From: Neonectria sp. B-13
Taxonomy: Eukaryota > Ascomycota > Sordariomycetes > Hypocreales > Nectriaceae
Length of the DNA: 64,000 bases
NCBI GenBank assembly: GCA_002682825.1
Contig: NOKP01000003.1
Coordinates: forward strand, 1,302,001-1,366,000
Direction: 5' to 3'
The position numbers and the translations under genes were made by a program. Shown piece by piece: positions 21,100-32,135 of this stretch (positions are counted from its first letter, which is position 1; the number at the start of each line of letters is the position of its first letter). The notes under the pieces were generated by a model. It was not told the DNA's origin and did no database searches. It was given only the letters and a program-made list of their open reading frames with translations.

Positions 21100-23436
21100 A
21101 TGGATCGTTACCCCAACGATGATGACTGGCAACCCGATGGGAATATCCCGCGGAAGCCAGTTGGGTCGCCCGAGTTCTCCTTCATGAGCTCGCCTACGAC
21201 CCCGCAAACGCCGTGGATGGGGCACTCCAACACCTACTTCACCCATTCTCCAAGCCGGTCCACCGATACCGGCTATCCATCACCATCAATCTGGGACCCG
21301 ATACAGCAGACGCCGCCCAGCACGAGAACACGACCCCCGAACCGCAAGACCGAGAGCCAGACTGCACTGCTCGACCCATTTCTCACTCATGATTTCCCGC
21401 CCGTGCGACCGCCGCACGGTCAACCGCCAGGCCGCCCACCTCCATACCGATCGCGCATTGCAGAGTGGTTCAGGAGCCGTTGGACACCAGCTTGGAGCAT
21501 GTACGCCTTCCTCCTCGCTGGAATCGCCTTTGCCATTGGTCATCACGCCTTTTACAACCGTCTCCACGGAAAGGAGGCCAACGATCAATTGCGCAAGCTT
21601 CGATACGGAACCGCCATCGCCTTCTTTGCAAAGGCCAGCCTGGTCACCGCCGCCATCTTAGCCTATCGTCAACGAGTCTGGATGATGGTTCGCCGAAAGA
21701 TTCTGACACTTGGCGCAGTCGACTCCCTCTTTGCCGCTGCCGAAGACCTTACGGCATTGTTCCACTGGGAGGCCTTCAAAGGCGCCAAGGTGGCCATGTG
21801 TCTTGCCATCTACATCTGGGCGACTCCTTTGGTGGTCATTTTGACGTCCGAAACCCTTTCGGTCCTTCCGAAGACAGTCCGGGAACATACCATGTGTCCC
21901 AATATCACAACTCTCAATTTTACCCACGAAGAAACCAACGATTTTCGAGACCCAAAGGTTACGGAGGGAGAAGGTCTCTACAAGCTATCGGTTTCTTTCT
22001 GGAACACTACAACAACTAAGAAGCATGTTGACCAAAGCGACCCCAATCAATTTGATTACTGGACATCGAGCAGTCCACAATTCAAGGAGATCGTAATGAA
22101 GAGTCAATATCTTCAACAAGCGGTGTTTCAGAAGAATGCCAGCATCGATGTTTGCGGCAACGGATGGAACTGCTCTTACACAATACAATTTACCGGACCC
22201 GCCTACCAGTGCAAGGAACTAGCCTCCGGAGTTGGTGACAAAGTGGACAAGCTCGGAGACGCAGTTGCGCCGTTCAATACGAGTATGATGCTACCAGAGG
22301 GAAAGCAGCTGTACCTTGCTGTTGCTGACAGAGGAGATTACGGAGTTGAGCAAATTGGGAATACTGAAATTGGAGGGAGACCAAAGCAGAAACCACCGTA
22401 TCCCAAAAATATGGGCGCATTCAGGACCGAGCCGTTGCTGTGGATAGGGTACGTCGCCACGCACCTAGCTCCGAAGAATATGCCCCTGAACAAGGAAAGC
22501 GACAACTTTTCACCAGACGATTTCATTCCCAAAATCGTGGGCTGCGAGCATTACGAAATGGATTACAAGGTCGAAATGAACTACACGAACGGATTTCAGA
22601 GTCAACGAGTCCATCGCAGTAACCCCCGCAAGATCATCGACACCAGATTTCTTCCAGGAGTACCGCAAAAAGACCAGAGATTGAAAGACAACACAACCGC
22701 AATACCTTCAAGCAACTATGTTTTCCCAAGAGATGTGCGGAAGTACCGAAAAACAGCGACATACCATTCAATTGGGAAGCAACTGCGCGACCTCATCAAC
22801 GGAACCATTGCCATGGAAAACAGGGTCGCCAATACCCGAGCCGTCGAGTCGCGACTTATCAATAGGAAGAATTACCTCCCCGTCAAAAACTTCACTGGAG
22901 AACTCGAGAAGTTCTATGAAGAGATGGTTCTGTCGCTGCTATCCGATCAGCAGTTTCTCGCCGTTTCCATGGCACGTGATGCGTCAAAGATGGCACTTAT
23001 GAACGGAAGTGACGAGCGTACTCTGTATCCCTGCGTGAGAGAGCGGACCGCCAACTGCTATTTCTATCACATTGAAGATTTGTGGGTGGTTTATGCCTTG
23101 GCCATTCTCATGGCGGTCGCGGGAGTGATGCTCGGCATCGGGGCAATGGGACACGAATACGTGATGAAGGACACCAGGTTTTCATCCATTGTTGCTGCGA
23201 CACGGGGCCAGAGTCTGAACAGGGTCCATTGGGAAGATGATCCCGACGTGAAGAAGCTCAAGGTTGGCTTTGGGCTTGTGCCAGATGTTGCTGGAGAGAG
23301 CAAATACGGGTTTGGCCTGGAGGGCGATGTTGCGCAACATAGACCTGAGAATACGACTCGGTCACCGGTAATTCATTTAATGGAATGGAGAGAGAGAAGA
23401 GCGAGCCGGTTGATGGATGAGATGAGGCCACGTTGA
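21100..23436 (+). CDS. Large fungal multi-pass membrane protein (often mis-named formylmethionine-deformylase-like)
   Basis: Single exon; the start at 21100 gives 778 aa. Residues 1-110 are Pro/Ser-rich, cytosolic and disordered. Three membrane segments follow at about 125-230 (a Trp-Ser-Met-Tyr-Ala helix, a Tyr-Gly-Thr-Ala-Ile helix ending in YRQRVW, then an Ala-Lys-Val-Ala helix). A ~420-residue extracytoplasmic domain contains many Asn-x-Ser/Thr sites and scattered cysteines. A final helix at about 665-690 precedes a short cytosolic tail. This architecture matches a fungal family carried in databases as formylmethionine deformylase-like, yet no peptide-deformylase metal motif (HExxH) is visible, so that name should not be trusted. 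Function unknown. Confidence 0.78.
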   Translation: MDRYPNDDDWQPDGNIPRKPVGSPEFSFMSSPTTPQTPWMGHSNTYFTHSPSRSTDTGYPSPSIWDPIQQTPPSTRTRPPNRKTESQTALLDPFLTHDFPPVRPPHGQPPGRPPPYRSRIAEWFRSRWTPAWSMYAFLLAGIAFAIGHHAFYNRLHGKEANDQLRKLRYGTAIAFFAKASLVTAAILAYRQRVWMMVRRKILTLGAVDSLFAAAEDLTALFHWEAFKGAKVAMCLAIYIWATPLVVILTSETLSVLPKTVREHTMCPNITTLNFTHEETNDFRDPKVTEGEGLYKLSVSFWNTTTTKKHVDQSDPNQFDYWTSSSPQFKEIVMKSQYLQQAVFQKNASIDVCGNGWNCSYTIQFTGPAYQCKELASGVGDKVDKLGDAVAPFNTSMMLPEGKQLYLAVADRGDYGVEQIGNTEIGGRPKQKPPYPKNMGAFRTEPLLWIGYVATHLAPKNMPLNKESDNFSPDDFIPKIVGCEHYEMDYKVEMNYTNGFQSQRVHRSNPRKIIDTRFLPGVPQKDQRLKDNTTAIPSSNYVFPRDVRKYRKTATYHSIGKQLRDLINGTIAMENRVANTRAVESRLINRKNYLPVKNFTGELEKFYEEMVLSLLSDQQFLAVSMARDASKMALMNGSDERTLYPCVRERTANCYFYHIEDLWVVYALAILMAVAGVMLGIGAMGHEYVMKDTRFSSIVAATRGQSLNRVHWEDDPDVKKLKVGFGLVPDVAGESKYGFGLEGDVAQHRPENTTRSPVIHLMEWRERRASRLMDEMRPR

Positions 23437-24947
23437 GACCGCTGGACGCTGCCGCTCGGGCTGTTCCAGGTGTCTTAAGGATGGATATTGTCTTGGTTTT
23501 AATTAGCCAGCGATGCTTTGAGTAACCAGGTGATTTATGGCTTTTTTAACTGCCTAATAAATTGATTGAATACCTTCATCTAGTCTACTTCACTTGCTAC
23601 TCACACTTTGTCCTCAAATCGCTACATATCTTGCCGGTCGATAAGAAACTTGAGGCCTAATTGAAGTATCTTAGGGTCGTAAGCCTGAGCGACCCAGGAA
23701 AAGTGACTCGAGATATCGTGAGATGACGCCATGCTCGCAAAGGGATCTCTAGGAGCAATAGTGTCCAGGTAGTCTACACACCAGCGGATACGGCATCAGG
23801 CAAGCTATGCTCCAAAGGGAATCTAGAGGAGCTTATATCACAGATCCGGGGAAGACGCCAACCCGAGAAAGGAATCTACAGGAGCGGTTGAACGAGAGAT
23901 ACGGGCGAAACTCACTAAACTCAGAAAGGAATTTTCAAGAGCTTGGATCGTAAGATCTGGGGTAAGGTGCGCTATCCTCAGAGAGGAATTTACAAGAGCC
24001 GAGAATAAGTGGAGTGGGACAGCGTTATCTATGCGCCTGTTACTAGGATATCTTCTAAGTGAAGCGATGCTTTGCTAGTCGCATAGTGACGACAGCAAGT
24101 GGAATCGTGCCTTTTCCCGAATGCAACTGCGTTCGTTTTTTTGGTTTGTTTACCTGTATGGCTCACTTCTCCCTTCATAAGTCATCGTGCATACCTCAAA
24201 CTGGCGATGCAAGTCATTCGTAGTTTTTACAACAGTAGTAAGGCCGTGCGGTAGCTCAACGGGCTTGGAAAGTCGTCTGATTGAACTGGTGATTGACCTG
24301 AACTTGTCGCAGTTGAAGTTAACACTCCCGTGAGCTGAGAGTACTATACAAGCATCGTCGAAATACACATTTCTACTAAGCATACCCTAAGTTCATCTTC
24401 CTTTGTTATGTAATTTATCTACATTGATCTGGCTTTTGGATATGCACAACTTGTAACACTTCTTATCCCTTGAGGGTCTGGCATTGCGACGCTTCGGAGA
24501 CTTCAAGGGTTGGCCAGGCTCTGCGGAGGGCGATTCCGTACAGCCGTACTTGCGTAACCTCGCATGCACAGCCTCGTTGTTGACGTGGTTTACGAGGCAA
24601 CTGGACTCAGCCTGGTTGCCTTGAGGGCGGTATGCAGTGCAGAAAGTGCACCTTAGGACGCCTGTCGCACGGATACGGAATAGATAGCCACCTGGTTGAG
24701 CAACATGAAACCCTAGTTCACAGCCACGTCTGCTGCTGATATGCAGCAGAACAACATAATTGATCCCAAAATCAACAGAGTTCCTGGGTTCCTGTGCGAA
24801 ATTTCTACCATTTCTCTTTCGAGGAATAAGGGACAAGTATAACAAAATCGTGCCACCCCTCGCTCCAACACCTTGCTACGCTGAAACTGTTTCCGGCGAA
24901 ATCCAAATCACATTTTCCACATACTTTAATTTGACCCTTCAGAAGTC
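23437..24947. other. Gene-free region with degenerate repeats
   Basis: Holds the repeat array described separately. Frames such as 24393-24845 (-) have no family resemblance. Confidence 0.5.
23735..24002 (+). repeat. Degenerate tandem repeat, five units of 54-75 bp
   Basis: A core of the form AAAGGAATCTACAAGAGC recurs with substitutions at 23739, 23814, 23868, 23925 and 23983. Period is 75, 54, 57 and 58 bp. Flanking parts of the unit (for example AGATC.GGGG.AAG) are also shared. The array starts 300 bp past the stop of the membrane-protein gene. It has no coding frame across units. Confidence 0.7.
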
Positions 24948-26610
24948 ATGGTGCCATCCATCTCGCTCCCAGGCCAAGCACACGTTCAGGGCCTCTGGAA
25001 CAAGGCTTTCGACTCTCTTGGCGACGACTTGAAGTCCAGTCTGAATCAGGCTACGACACACAAGCGTGACATATTGGCGGCGGTCTTGATGGTGGCTGAG
25101 GACAAGAGGGCCACCAGTCTCTGCAAACACTGGAAGTTCAAATGACCGAATGGCGAGGAGGCTGTGCTTCATGATCTTCTCGAGAAGATCGCCAAATGGA
25201 TCAACTGTTTCAAAGCAATCGGCGATGTGGCTGTACAATTCGACGCCAGTAACGCTTTGCTGCCTTGGGCAGCGGTGAGGTTCCTACTACAGATCACGGT
25301 CAACGATGTTCAACAATTCGGTGCTATGGTTTAAGATCTTGAGGTTGTTTCTTGGGCCATTGCTTGCTACAATGAGTTTGAGCTTTTGCATCTTTCCTGA
25401 AATTATTCTGTGCAACTGGCTGGCGCTAGAAAACACCCTTGCTGCGCTCTATACGGAGGTTCTGACGTACTTGGTGTAGACTATAGATTTCTTTTTGAAG
25501 TCAATACCTGGTATGTCAATATGTCAATATGGCATGATTCTGGAGCTAAGATGATGAGTCTGGCGCGTAAAGGGTATCTTTAGGATTGGCGATGAGAACT
25601 CCATTCAGAAGATACTGGTCCAAGAGGATGAAGTCCTAAAGCTGGCTAAACTCTAGGACACCGAGTTCTGCGCTCTCTAGAGATGGCAGTTCTCCGGCTT
25701 CGAGATCAGTCCAACCATAATACCCGACTCCTTGATGAAGAAAACCTCATCAAGATGGTATCATAGTTGTCAATATTACCTTTTCCCATCTATCACGAAA
25801 TGATCTCTTGGTCAAGGATACCAAATTTTGGCCAATGGCTGCTCAAGCACGAGACTTACTGGGACTAATGTCAAACTAGCTCCTTGTCCACCTTTTGGCT
25901 TCATGGAATCATGGGCTTAGGCAAGACATATCTTTGCTTGGTAGTGGTGGACTTACTGCTGGCTACTGCTGCCTTACAGAGTGGTTCAACCCTCTTTGCC
26001 TACTTTTACTGCCTTAGAACCAACTTAGAACTAGACTGATTTTCTATAGATGGCATTATTTGAAGTGTGCTCTGTCAACTTGCTACTACTGATACTCCGG
26101 GCGGTGTCCGTGACTCTCTGTACTCAGAATTCGAATATCGATCGAAGTTAGATCGATTTCGGGGACTAGATCTACTAAGGCCAAGGATAAACGAATGTGT
26201 GGACCTAATAGTCGAGATCGCTAACGAGGATCCCATCACTATTGTGCTTGATGCTGTTGATTAGATCGAAGAAGGTTACCGCTATGCCCTATTGGAGTCC
26301 TTGGCCCGGATCATGTCAGAGGGCGTAAACGTTGTCAAAGTCTTTTTGACTAGCAGGGATGACAATGAGGTTCATTCTGCTTTCCCTAAAGCCAGAGGAA
26401 TTGCTATTATGAGTGAAAATACCTATGATGATATGGTTCAATTCATCTTCCGAAATATTGATGATGCGAGGCTCCTGGAGGGAATCTCTCTTCTGAGACG
26501 TGGGACTCTCTTGCCAACAAGCTGCCGAGCGGTGCTGACGAGATGTAAGTCGATCTTAAAAATTGGATAGCACGCACTGTATAGCTAAATATCCTAACAC
26601 CAAGCAGGTT
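24948..26610 (+). pseudogene. Decayed NACHT-type (NLR/STAND) gene
   Basis: The first frame opens like a fungal NACHT N-terminal domain (Leu-Trp-Asn-Lys-Ala-Phe-Asp, later Leu-Pro-Trp-Ala-Ala-Val-Arg-Phe-Leu). It is broken by in-frame TGA at 25143, TAA at 25332 and TGA at 25398. Homology then continues across frames. A linker with Gly-Gln-Trp-Leu-Leu-Lys-His leads to a Walker A-like GIMGLGKT at 25905-25928. A Walker B-like ILE-VAL-LEU-ASP-ALA-VAL-ASP follows, with a stop right after it at 26262, then KVFLTSRDD near 26330-26350. A further frameshift occurs near 26480. The first stop looks like a CGA to TGA transition, as RIP would produce. No effector C-terminus follows. Non-functional as it stands. 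Confidence 0.75.
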
Positions 26611-26700
26611 CCTTTGGGCCATAACCAAGAGCAATCGACATTCCTTTAGCAGAGAAGCCTACCCTGACTGTCCGAATATTCCCTGAAACTATGAGAGAGT

Positions 26701-27142
26701 TTTCTTGGCTTGAATCCGCTTCATCAGCGAAAAAGTTCTATTGTAATCCCGAAGAGGGGGAAACACTTTCAGGGTGGAATCGCCGTCATGGTGGCATCGA
26801 CCCCCATGATCCGTCCCGTATTCGACGGCCTCGCCCACCAATGGCTCGGCATCATTCTTCGCAGCACCCAAGAGGAGAGCAGTGCCCAAGTCAGATCTCG
26901 AACCACTGGGGCCTTCACATATTCGGCCTGCTCGCTTGCAGCAAATGCATGAGAGCGAGGAATATCTGGCCTAGGAGATGGGCGCCGCGGATGCAAAGTC
27001 CACTGAGGAGATGACGATAGTGCAGGTCATGGAAAACCCCGAACGAGCCTTTAATCTGCCCTCGCATCAGCCTCGCGGGGGAGACAGGGACATATATGTC
27101 ACGGGAGAAACCTTCGTCGAGGGCAGGCGTGCAGGATAGGTA
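26701..27142 (+). pseudogene. Possible C-terminal fragment of a fungal membrane receptor-like protein
   Basis: A plus-strand frame reads Ile-Ala-Val-Met-Val-Ala-Ser-Thr-Pro-Met-Ile-Arg-Pro-Val-Phe. That resembles the last helix of fungal rhodopsin-domain (Pth11-like) proteins, and a short acidic tail follows in another frame, ending at the TAG at 27140. There is no upstream domain, and the pieces need a frameshift or intron. Weak call; the rest of 26611-27643 shows nothing else. Confidence 0.2.
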
Positions 27143-27643
27143 GACCATCAAGTTCTAATACAATAGCTAATATTTCATGAAGTTATATCCTATCCACTAA
27201 TGCATCCTTATCCCTAGATGAATCAGGCTGCCAAAAGGCTAGGTCCCACGCGTTACCAAAAGCCCAACCAAAAAGCCCAATGGTCCGCCAGGCGCAAAAG
27301 ACGCCTCGCTGTCCCTCGACATCTCATTAGGTATAACGATGCGAGGGGTGGAGCGATGGACCAAAAGTCCCGTGCATGAAAGTGACAGAAGGACAAGAAA
27401 GAAGGCATCCAATAGCCGACCATAAAAAGCGCCAAAAAATAGCCACCAAGCACCAAACGGTACCCCCATTAGGCACACGTATAAAGTCATGGCCTTGCCC
27501 AGGCACTGACCAATTCATCTCACCCTTCCCAGCACTTGAAGATTGAAACTTGCTCTCGTGCGTGACAGCATTTCCCTCTTACACGGTCTGAACATCACCT
27601 CTGTCCCAGTCGTAACCTCACGGCTCACTTCCGCAATCCCACA

Positions 27644-30600
27644 ATGTCCATCAATTGGAAACTGTACGAGCAGGACATAAACCGCTGGTATCTGGATCAA
27701 GAAAAAACCGTCAAAGAGACTGTCCAACTCCTCAAGGACACTCACTACGTCGTGGTCACGTACGTTGTCACTCCCGCAAACCATGGCTTCTTTGATGCTT
27801 ACACGACGTACATGTAGTGAGAGGCAGTTCAAGTTCAAGTTCGGCGGCTTGAAGAACCTACGCGCCAATGAATGGAGAGCAGTGATACCCCATATTCGAG
27901 GACGAGAAGCACAGGGGGTAGCCTCGGTTGTATATCTTAGCGGCAGACGCCTCAAGCTCGACAGCACGACCAGAGCCGTCCGGCGATACTCCAAGAGTCC
28001 ACAGGGAGAGATCACGAATGAGACAGAAATAGGTTTGTCTCTGATTGACTCCTTTGCTCGCAACAATGTGCTAACACATACTAGACCTAGGCATCGATAC
28101 AGTCGGTCTACATCGGATTGAGATTCGTACTCCGGTTATATCCAGTGCGGCATCCGCCTTGATTCGTCATCCAAACCCTTCGCAAGCATCTGTAGGGTCT
28201 GTAGAGGTCCAACAAACAAGCGACGATGTTGTTCGCACGGACTCAAGCCGTGAAATGGTTTCGTCCGGCCAGGTGACCGACTTAGGTGACATTGAGATGG
28301 ATTTCAGTACCCAAATGGATGTAAACCTTTCCATGGAAAGCATTCTAAAACTCCCTCTCCTGTTTCACTTTCCTCAGCTAGGCCTGGGCTCGACAATAGC
28401 CGGAGAAAATAGGCAAAACTCATTCTCCCAATTTCTTGATCTCGAATCATGGTCTCGGAACGGGCCGAAGCGGCCATTTCAGTCATTCTGGGACTTGCCA
28501 GGTATGTAAACTCCTACAAGCCACCCATTCTCCAATCGCTAAGGCTGGTACAGAGATACCTTCAATGACTTCGTTGGGTTCATTAACCCAAGGAAACAAC
28601 TCTCTTAGGACTGTCCTTGACAACTATTCCGAAGCTCAAAGGCTTCAAGAATATTATCCTATGGGTCTATTTGGCCTTCCACATGGCATACGTGAGCGTC
28701 AAAATGGATGGGTTTTGTCTAAACTTGTCGATGCGAACTCAAGACTAGCAACACTGGAAACGATGGCCGAACTAGTGGACGACTTGATCCAATCCCAGAC
28801 GCGAACTACAATGCAAAAGGGTCTGCCAGGCGATGCTGGTGTATGTGATGCTGCTATTTCAGCTGCCAGTGTTCACTTGCACGACAAGCTGCTTCCAGTC
28901 GTCGCATTCATTATCTCCAACAATCATTATGATGATCATGAAATCATAAGTTTCTTGACCTGGGTCATCCAGAACGGGTTGATGACTCAGTTGTCGAGGC
29001 TGTTAGAAACGGCACCAACTGACGCCCTTGCATTCAGGTCAGCATTGTTGAAAGCAATCTGCACCTCCGGGTTATTTCATTGGGATTCTACGGAAATTGT
29101 TCGTTCCAGCGAGTTCTTAAGCTTAGTGTCAAGTAATCGTCATTACTTGCAAGGACCATTGGGGACAAGACTCCTCTTTTTGTCTATCGAAGCGGACTGT
29201 CTAGAACTAACTAGACTCCTGGTGTCGCATGGTGTAGACATCAACCAGCTCTTTCTACACAGCTCTCAACACAGCCACACCACCCCGGTAGCCTTTGCTG
29301 CTCGCATGGGTAGTGAACCCATGATAAACTACCTCATCGGTGCAGGAGCAGACATCAACAAGCGCTGTAGCATTGAGCACTGTTACCTCAATGATAAAAC
29401 AGCTCTTTTTGAAGCAGTGGAGTCTAACCATTTTCATATTGTCGAACTCCTGTTGGAGAAAGGGGCGCGTTTCAATGGCGACGAAGGCGTGGGCAATGCC
29501 AATATATTTCAGCGAGCATGGAATACAGATCGAGCAATCTATTCGATGCTTCGAGAAAGAGTACCGCTGATCAATGAACCGGATGTCTTTGAACTGATTG
29601 ATGCCGCAGAAATGGGCAATCAAGAGGTCTCTTCTCTGCTTCTCAAGCACGGCATCGTGCATACAGAAATCATGGAGCGAGCGTTGTTTGGAGCTATCGA
29701 AGCTGGAAAGGTGAATGCCGTGGGGACGCTCCTACGTCGAGGGGTAGACCCTAATGCCCGACTTGCTCGACTTCTTGAGGATTCCACGACAGAATCCTAC
29801 TTTATATCACCGATTCACTTGCTATTACATGATTACGAGAATTTCGGTAAAGTCCCCGACCTACTCTATCTTCTTGTCAAAGCCGGTGCGGAGGTGGACG
29901 AAGAAACTGCTCAGGAACTTTGCGAGGGGATACTGGACTATTTCTCGGACGATCATATTACAGGACTCCGTATCCTTTCGGTCTTACTTCAATCAGAAGG
30001 TAATGCGGCCTGGGTTCGCCCAACTCTACTTGTCTGTTGGGCAGGGACGGGACACATATCCGGTTGTGGTGAGCTTCTGGACACGGGTACTGCGATCAAT
30101 GATTATGGACTTGGGGGAGAGAGCGCACTACAAATAGCATCAAGGCGTGGCCACGTTGCGCTCGTACACTATCTTCTCAGTCGAGGGGCAGATGTGAATT
30201 TGGCGCCGAGCGACAGCGAGAATGGAGCATCAGCTCTCTATGCTGCTCTCGACGGCGGGCATCACAAGCTCGCGTATTATTTGATCGATGCCGGAGCCAA
30301 TGTGATGGCAGGGATTGGCCAGGCAGATGGAGCTACCATCTTGGAAGCCATGATGCCCCAGGAAAACCAAGGTCTCAGCGACAACGAAATACCTTCCGCC
30401 GAGGACTACAACCGCACTTTCAAAAAGCTCCTCGCTCTTGGAGCGCCAGTCAACCGCACGAACGGCACAGCGAGTAGGATACTCCACAACTTGGTCGATG
30501 CCAAGCAACACGAGTGTCTTAAACTGGCACTCCGTGCTGGAGCCCGGACTGAGGATAAACTGAAGGGACTGACGCCACTACAGGCCGCGGCATTCTTGGG

Positions 30601-31318
30601 CGATATGGATTCTCTTCAAATTCTCATTGCCCACGGCGCATATGTCAATGCCTCTGAAGACCAAGAATCTCATCAACTTGGTTCTCAGATACATCCGACC
30701 GTGATCTTCCCAAAAGAGCCAGGACAGGGAGATTCATTGAACTGGTATATCTTTCATAGACATAAAGATGATGGGGATATATGCTGCACTGCACTTCAAG
30801 CGGCTTCAATTCCCAAACATACCAATCCTCTGCTCATCAAGTTTCTCCTTGAACATGGCGCAAACATCAACGCCCCTGCAATTGCAGCATTTGGCCGTAC
30901 CGCACTCCAGGCCGCTACATCTTCCGAAAAGCCAAACTTAGAAGTGATCCATCTACTTCTCCTCGAAGGCGCAGATGTCAATGCCCCCCCAGCAAAGATT
31001 GGCGGTGTCACGGCTCTGCAGGGCGCTGCGATTCAGGGGCACATGGAGGTCGCCCGCTTGCTGCTGGCACACGGAGCTCTCATCAATGCATTACCGGCCC
31101 TGGAGGAAGGCCGAACTGCGGTGGAGGGTGCAGCTGAGCATGGCAGAATGGAGATGGTTAGGTTCCTCTTCAGCGAGGGGGCATTGCCAGACCCCTTCCT
31201 GGGATTTTCGAGGGCGATCGAGCTGGCTGAGAAGGAGTGCCATCTCGGCATTGTGAAGTTTCTGAGAGAACACGATCCGTGCAATCTCCTTCTAACGGAT
31301 TCTCTCTCCCAACTTTAG
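27644..31318 (+). CDS. Clr5-domain ankyrin-repeat protein
   Basis: Four exons: 27644-27759, 27818-28032, 28085-28501, 28554-31318 (1170 aa). Residues 1-60 form a Clr5 domain (Trp-Lys-Leu-Tyr..Ile..Tyr-Leu..Lys-Thr-Val-Lys-Glu, then a Arg-Gln-Phe-Lys-Phe-Lys-Phe helix), a presumed DNA- or protein-binding module unique to ascomycetes. About 390 residues of linker follow. From about 455 to 1130 come ankyrin repeats in two batches, separated by a region of weaker repeats, with clear Leu-Leu..Gly-Ala-Asp-Val-Asn turns in the last five. The intron at 28033-28084 has a less usual GTTTGT donor but a good CTAAC branch point. It lies directly downstream of the NACHT relic. Role unknown; ankyrin arrays of this kind are common in fungal NLR-like loci. 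Confidence 0.83.
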
Positions 31319-32135
31319 CCAGTCTTTTCATAGGTTCCATTCATGAGATATTCTTCGGATTGAAATAAAGTCATTATTAAGACGATAGACAACTTAGCAC
31401 TTCCATGGAACAAGCCTCTGAGGTTGGGTTGGTTAGAAGCAACTTCGAGTAACTCCCGTCGGCTTAGAATGATTACTTGTCAGATTTCATCGCTCCTAAT
31501 TTTGTACTTGCCTTAGGCGGCCTATCTTTTATGCAGATGACAACGCCATATCTAGCCTCATTCCTGTATTTCCACTTACCCTCTGTAGTCTGCACCATTA
31601 AAATCAAGAGTAGGCGGCGTAATCACACAGAAGTGTGAAATTGTCTTCTCCTCCAGGGTAGCTCTCGCACTCTTAGTAGGTATTCTACAAATGCCCTTCC
31701 ACCAAAAGTACTGCCTAGAAGTAGTGAATTGAGGACGCATAAGAAATGGACTTAGTATCTAAACGCTCTAGGATACCTCGCGGATAGAATTAGCTTGATC
31801 AGTCCGGGTAGATCCTTTCCAAGCCATGGAAATATGTGCGTCATCCGTCAACCTCGTCAGCCCAACCCTTTCACTCCAGCTATGTTTGACTTGTCAATTT
31901 TAATTAAACCTGGTTTGTCACATTGAACTTGGAGTTTGGCCTCTGAGTTGATTTATTTACAGTCTTAGACAATCAGTTCCCTATTGGTGGTTGCCACTCC
32001 TGTGTGGGGGCTGCCATTGCTTATCTTTCATCCAGCTCCTTATCTTCCTCCCCTGAGGTATAAAGGCGCCTCCACCCCAATCGTCAGATACAGCATAACC
32101 AAGCCGTAGCAACAGCGTTCGAAAGAGACGCCGTA
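31319..32135. other. Intergenic; promoter of the Zn2Cys6 regulator
   Basis: AT-rich first half without genes. GTGGGG at 32004-32009, 127 bp before the start of the regulator, is the leftmost candidate copy of the cluster motif. Confidence 0.4.

Noticed and set aside
24393..24845. 150-codon minus-strand frame
   Set aside because: Contains scattered cysteines but no family layout; overlaps the DNA just before the NACHT relic.
27239..27490. Hydrophobic 83-codon minus-strand frame
   Set aside because: No family, no splice context, and it abuts the promoter of the Clr5-ankyrin gene; chance frame.
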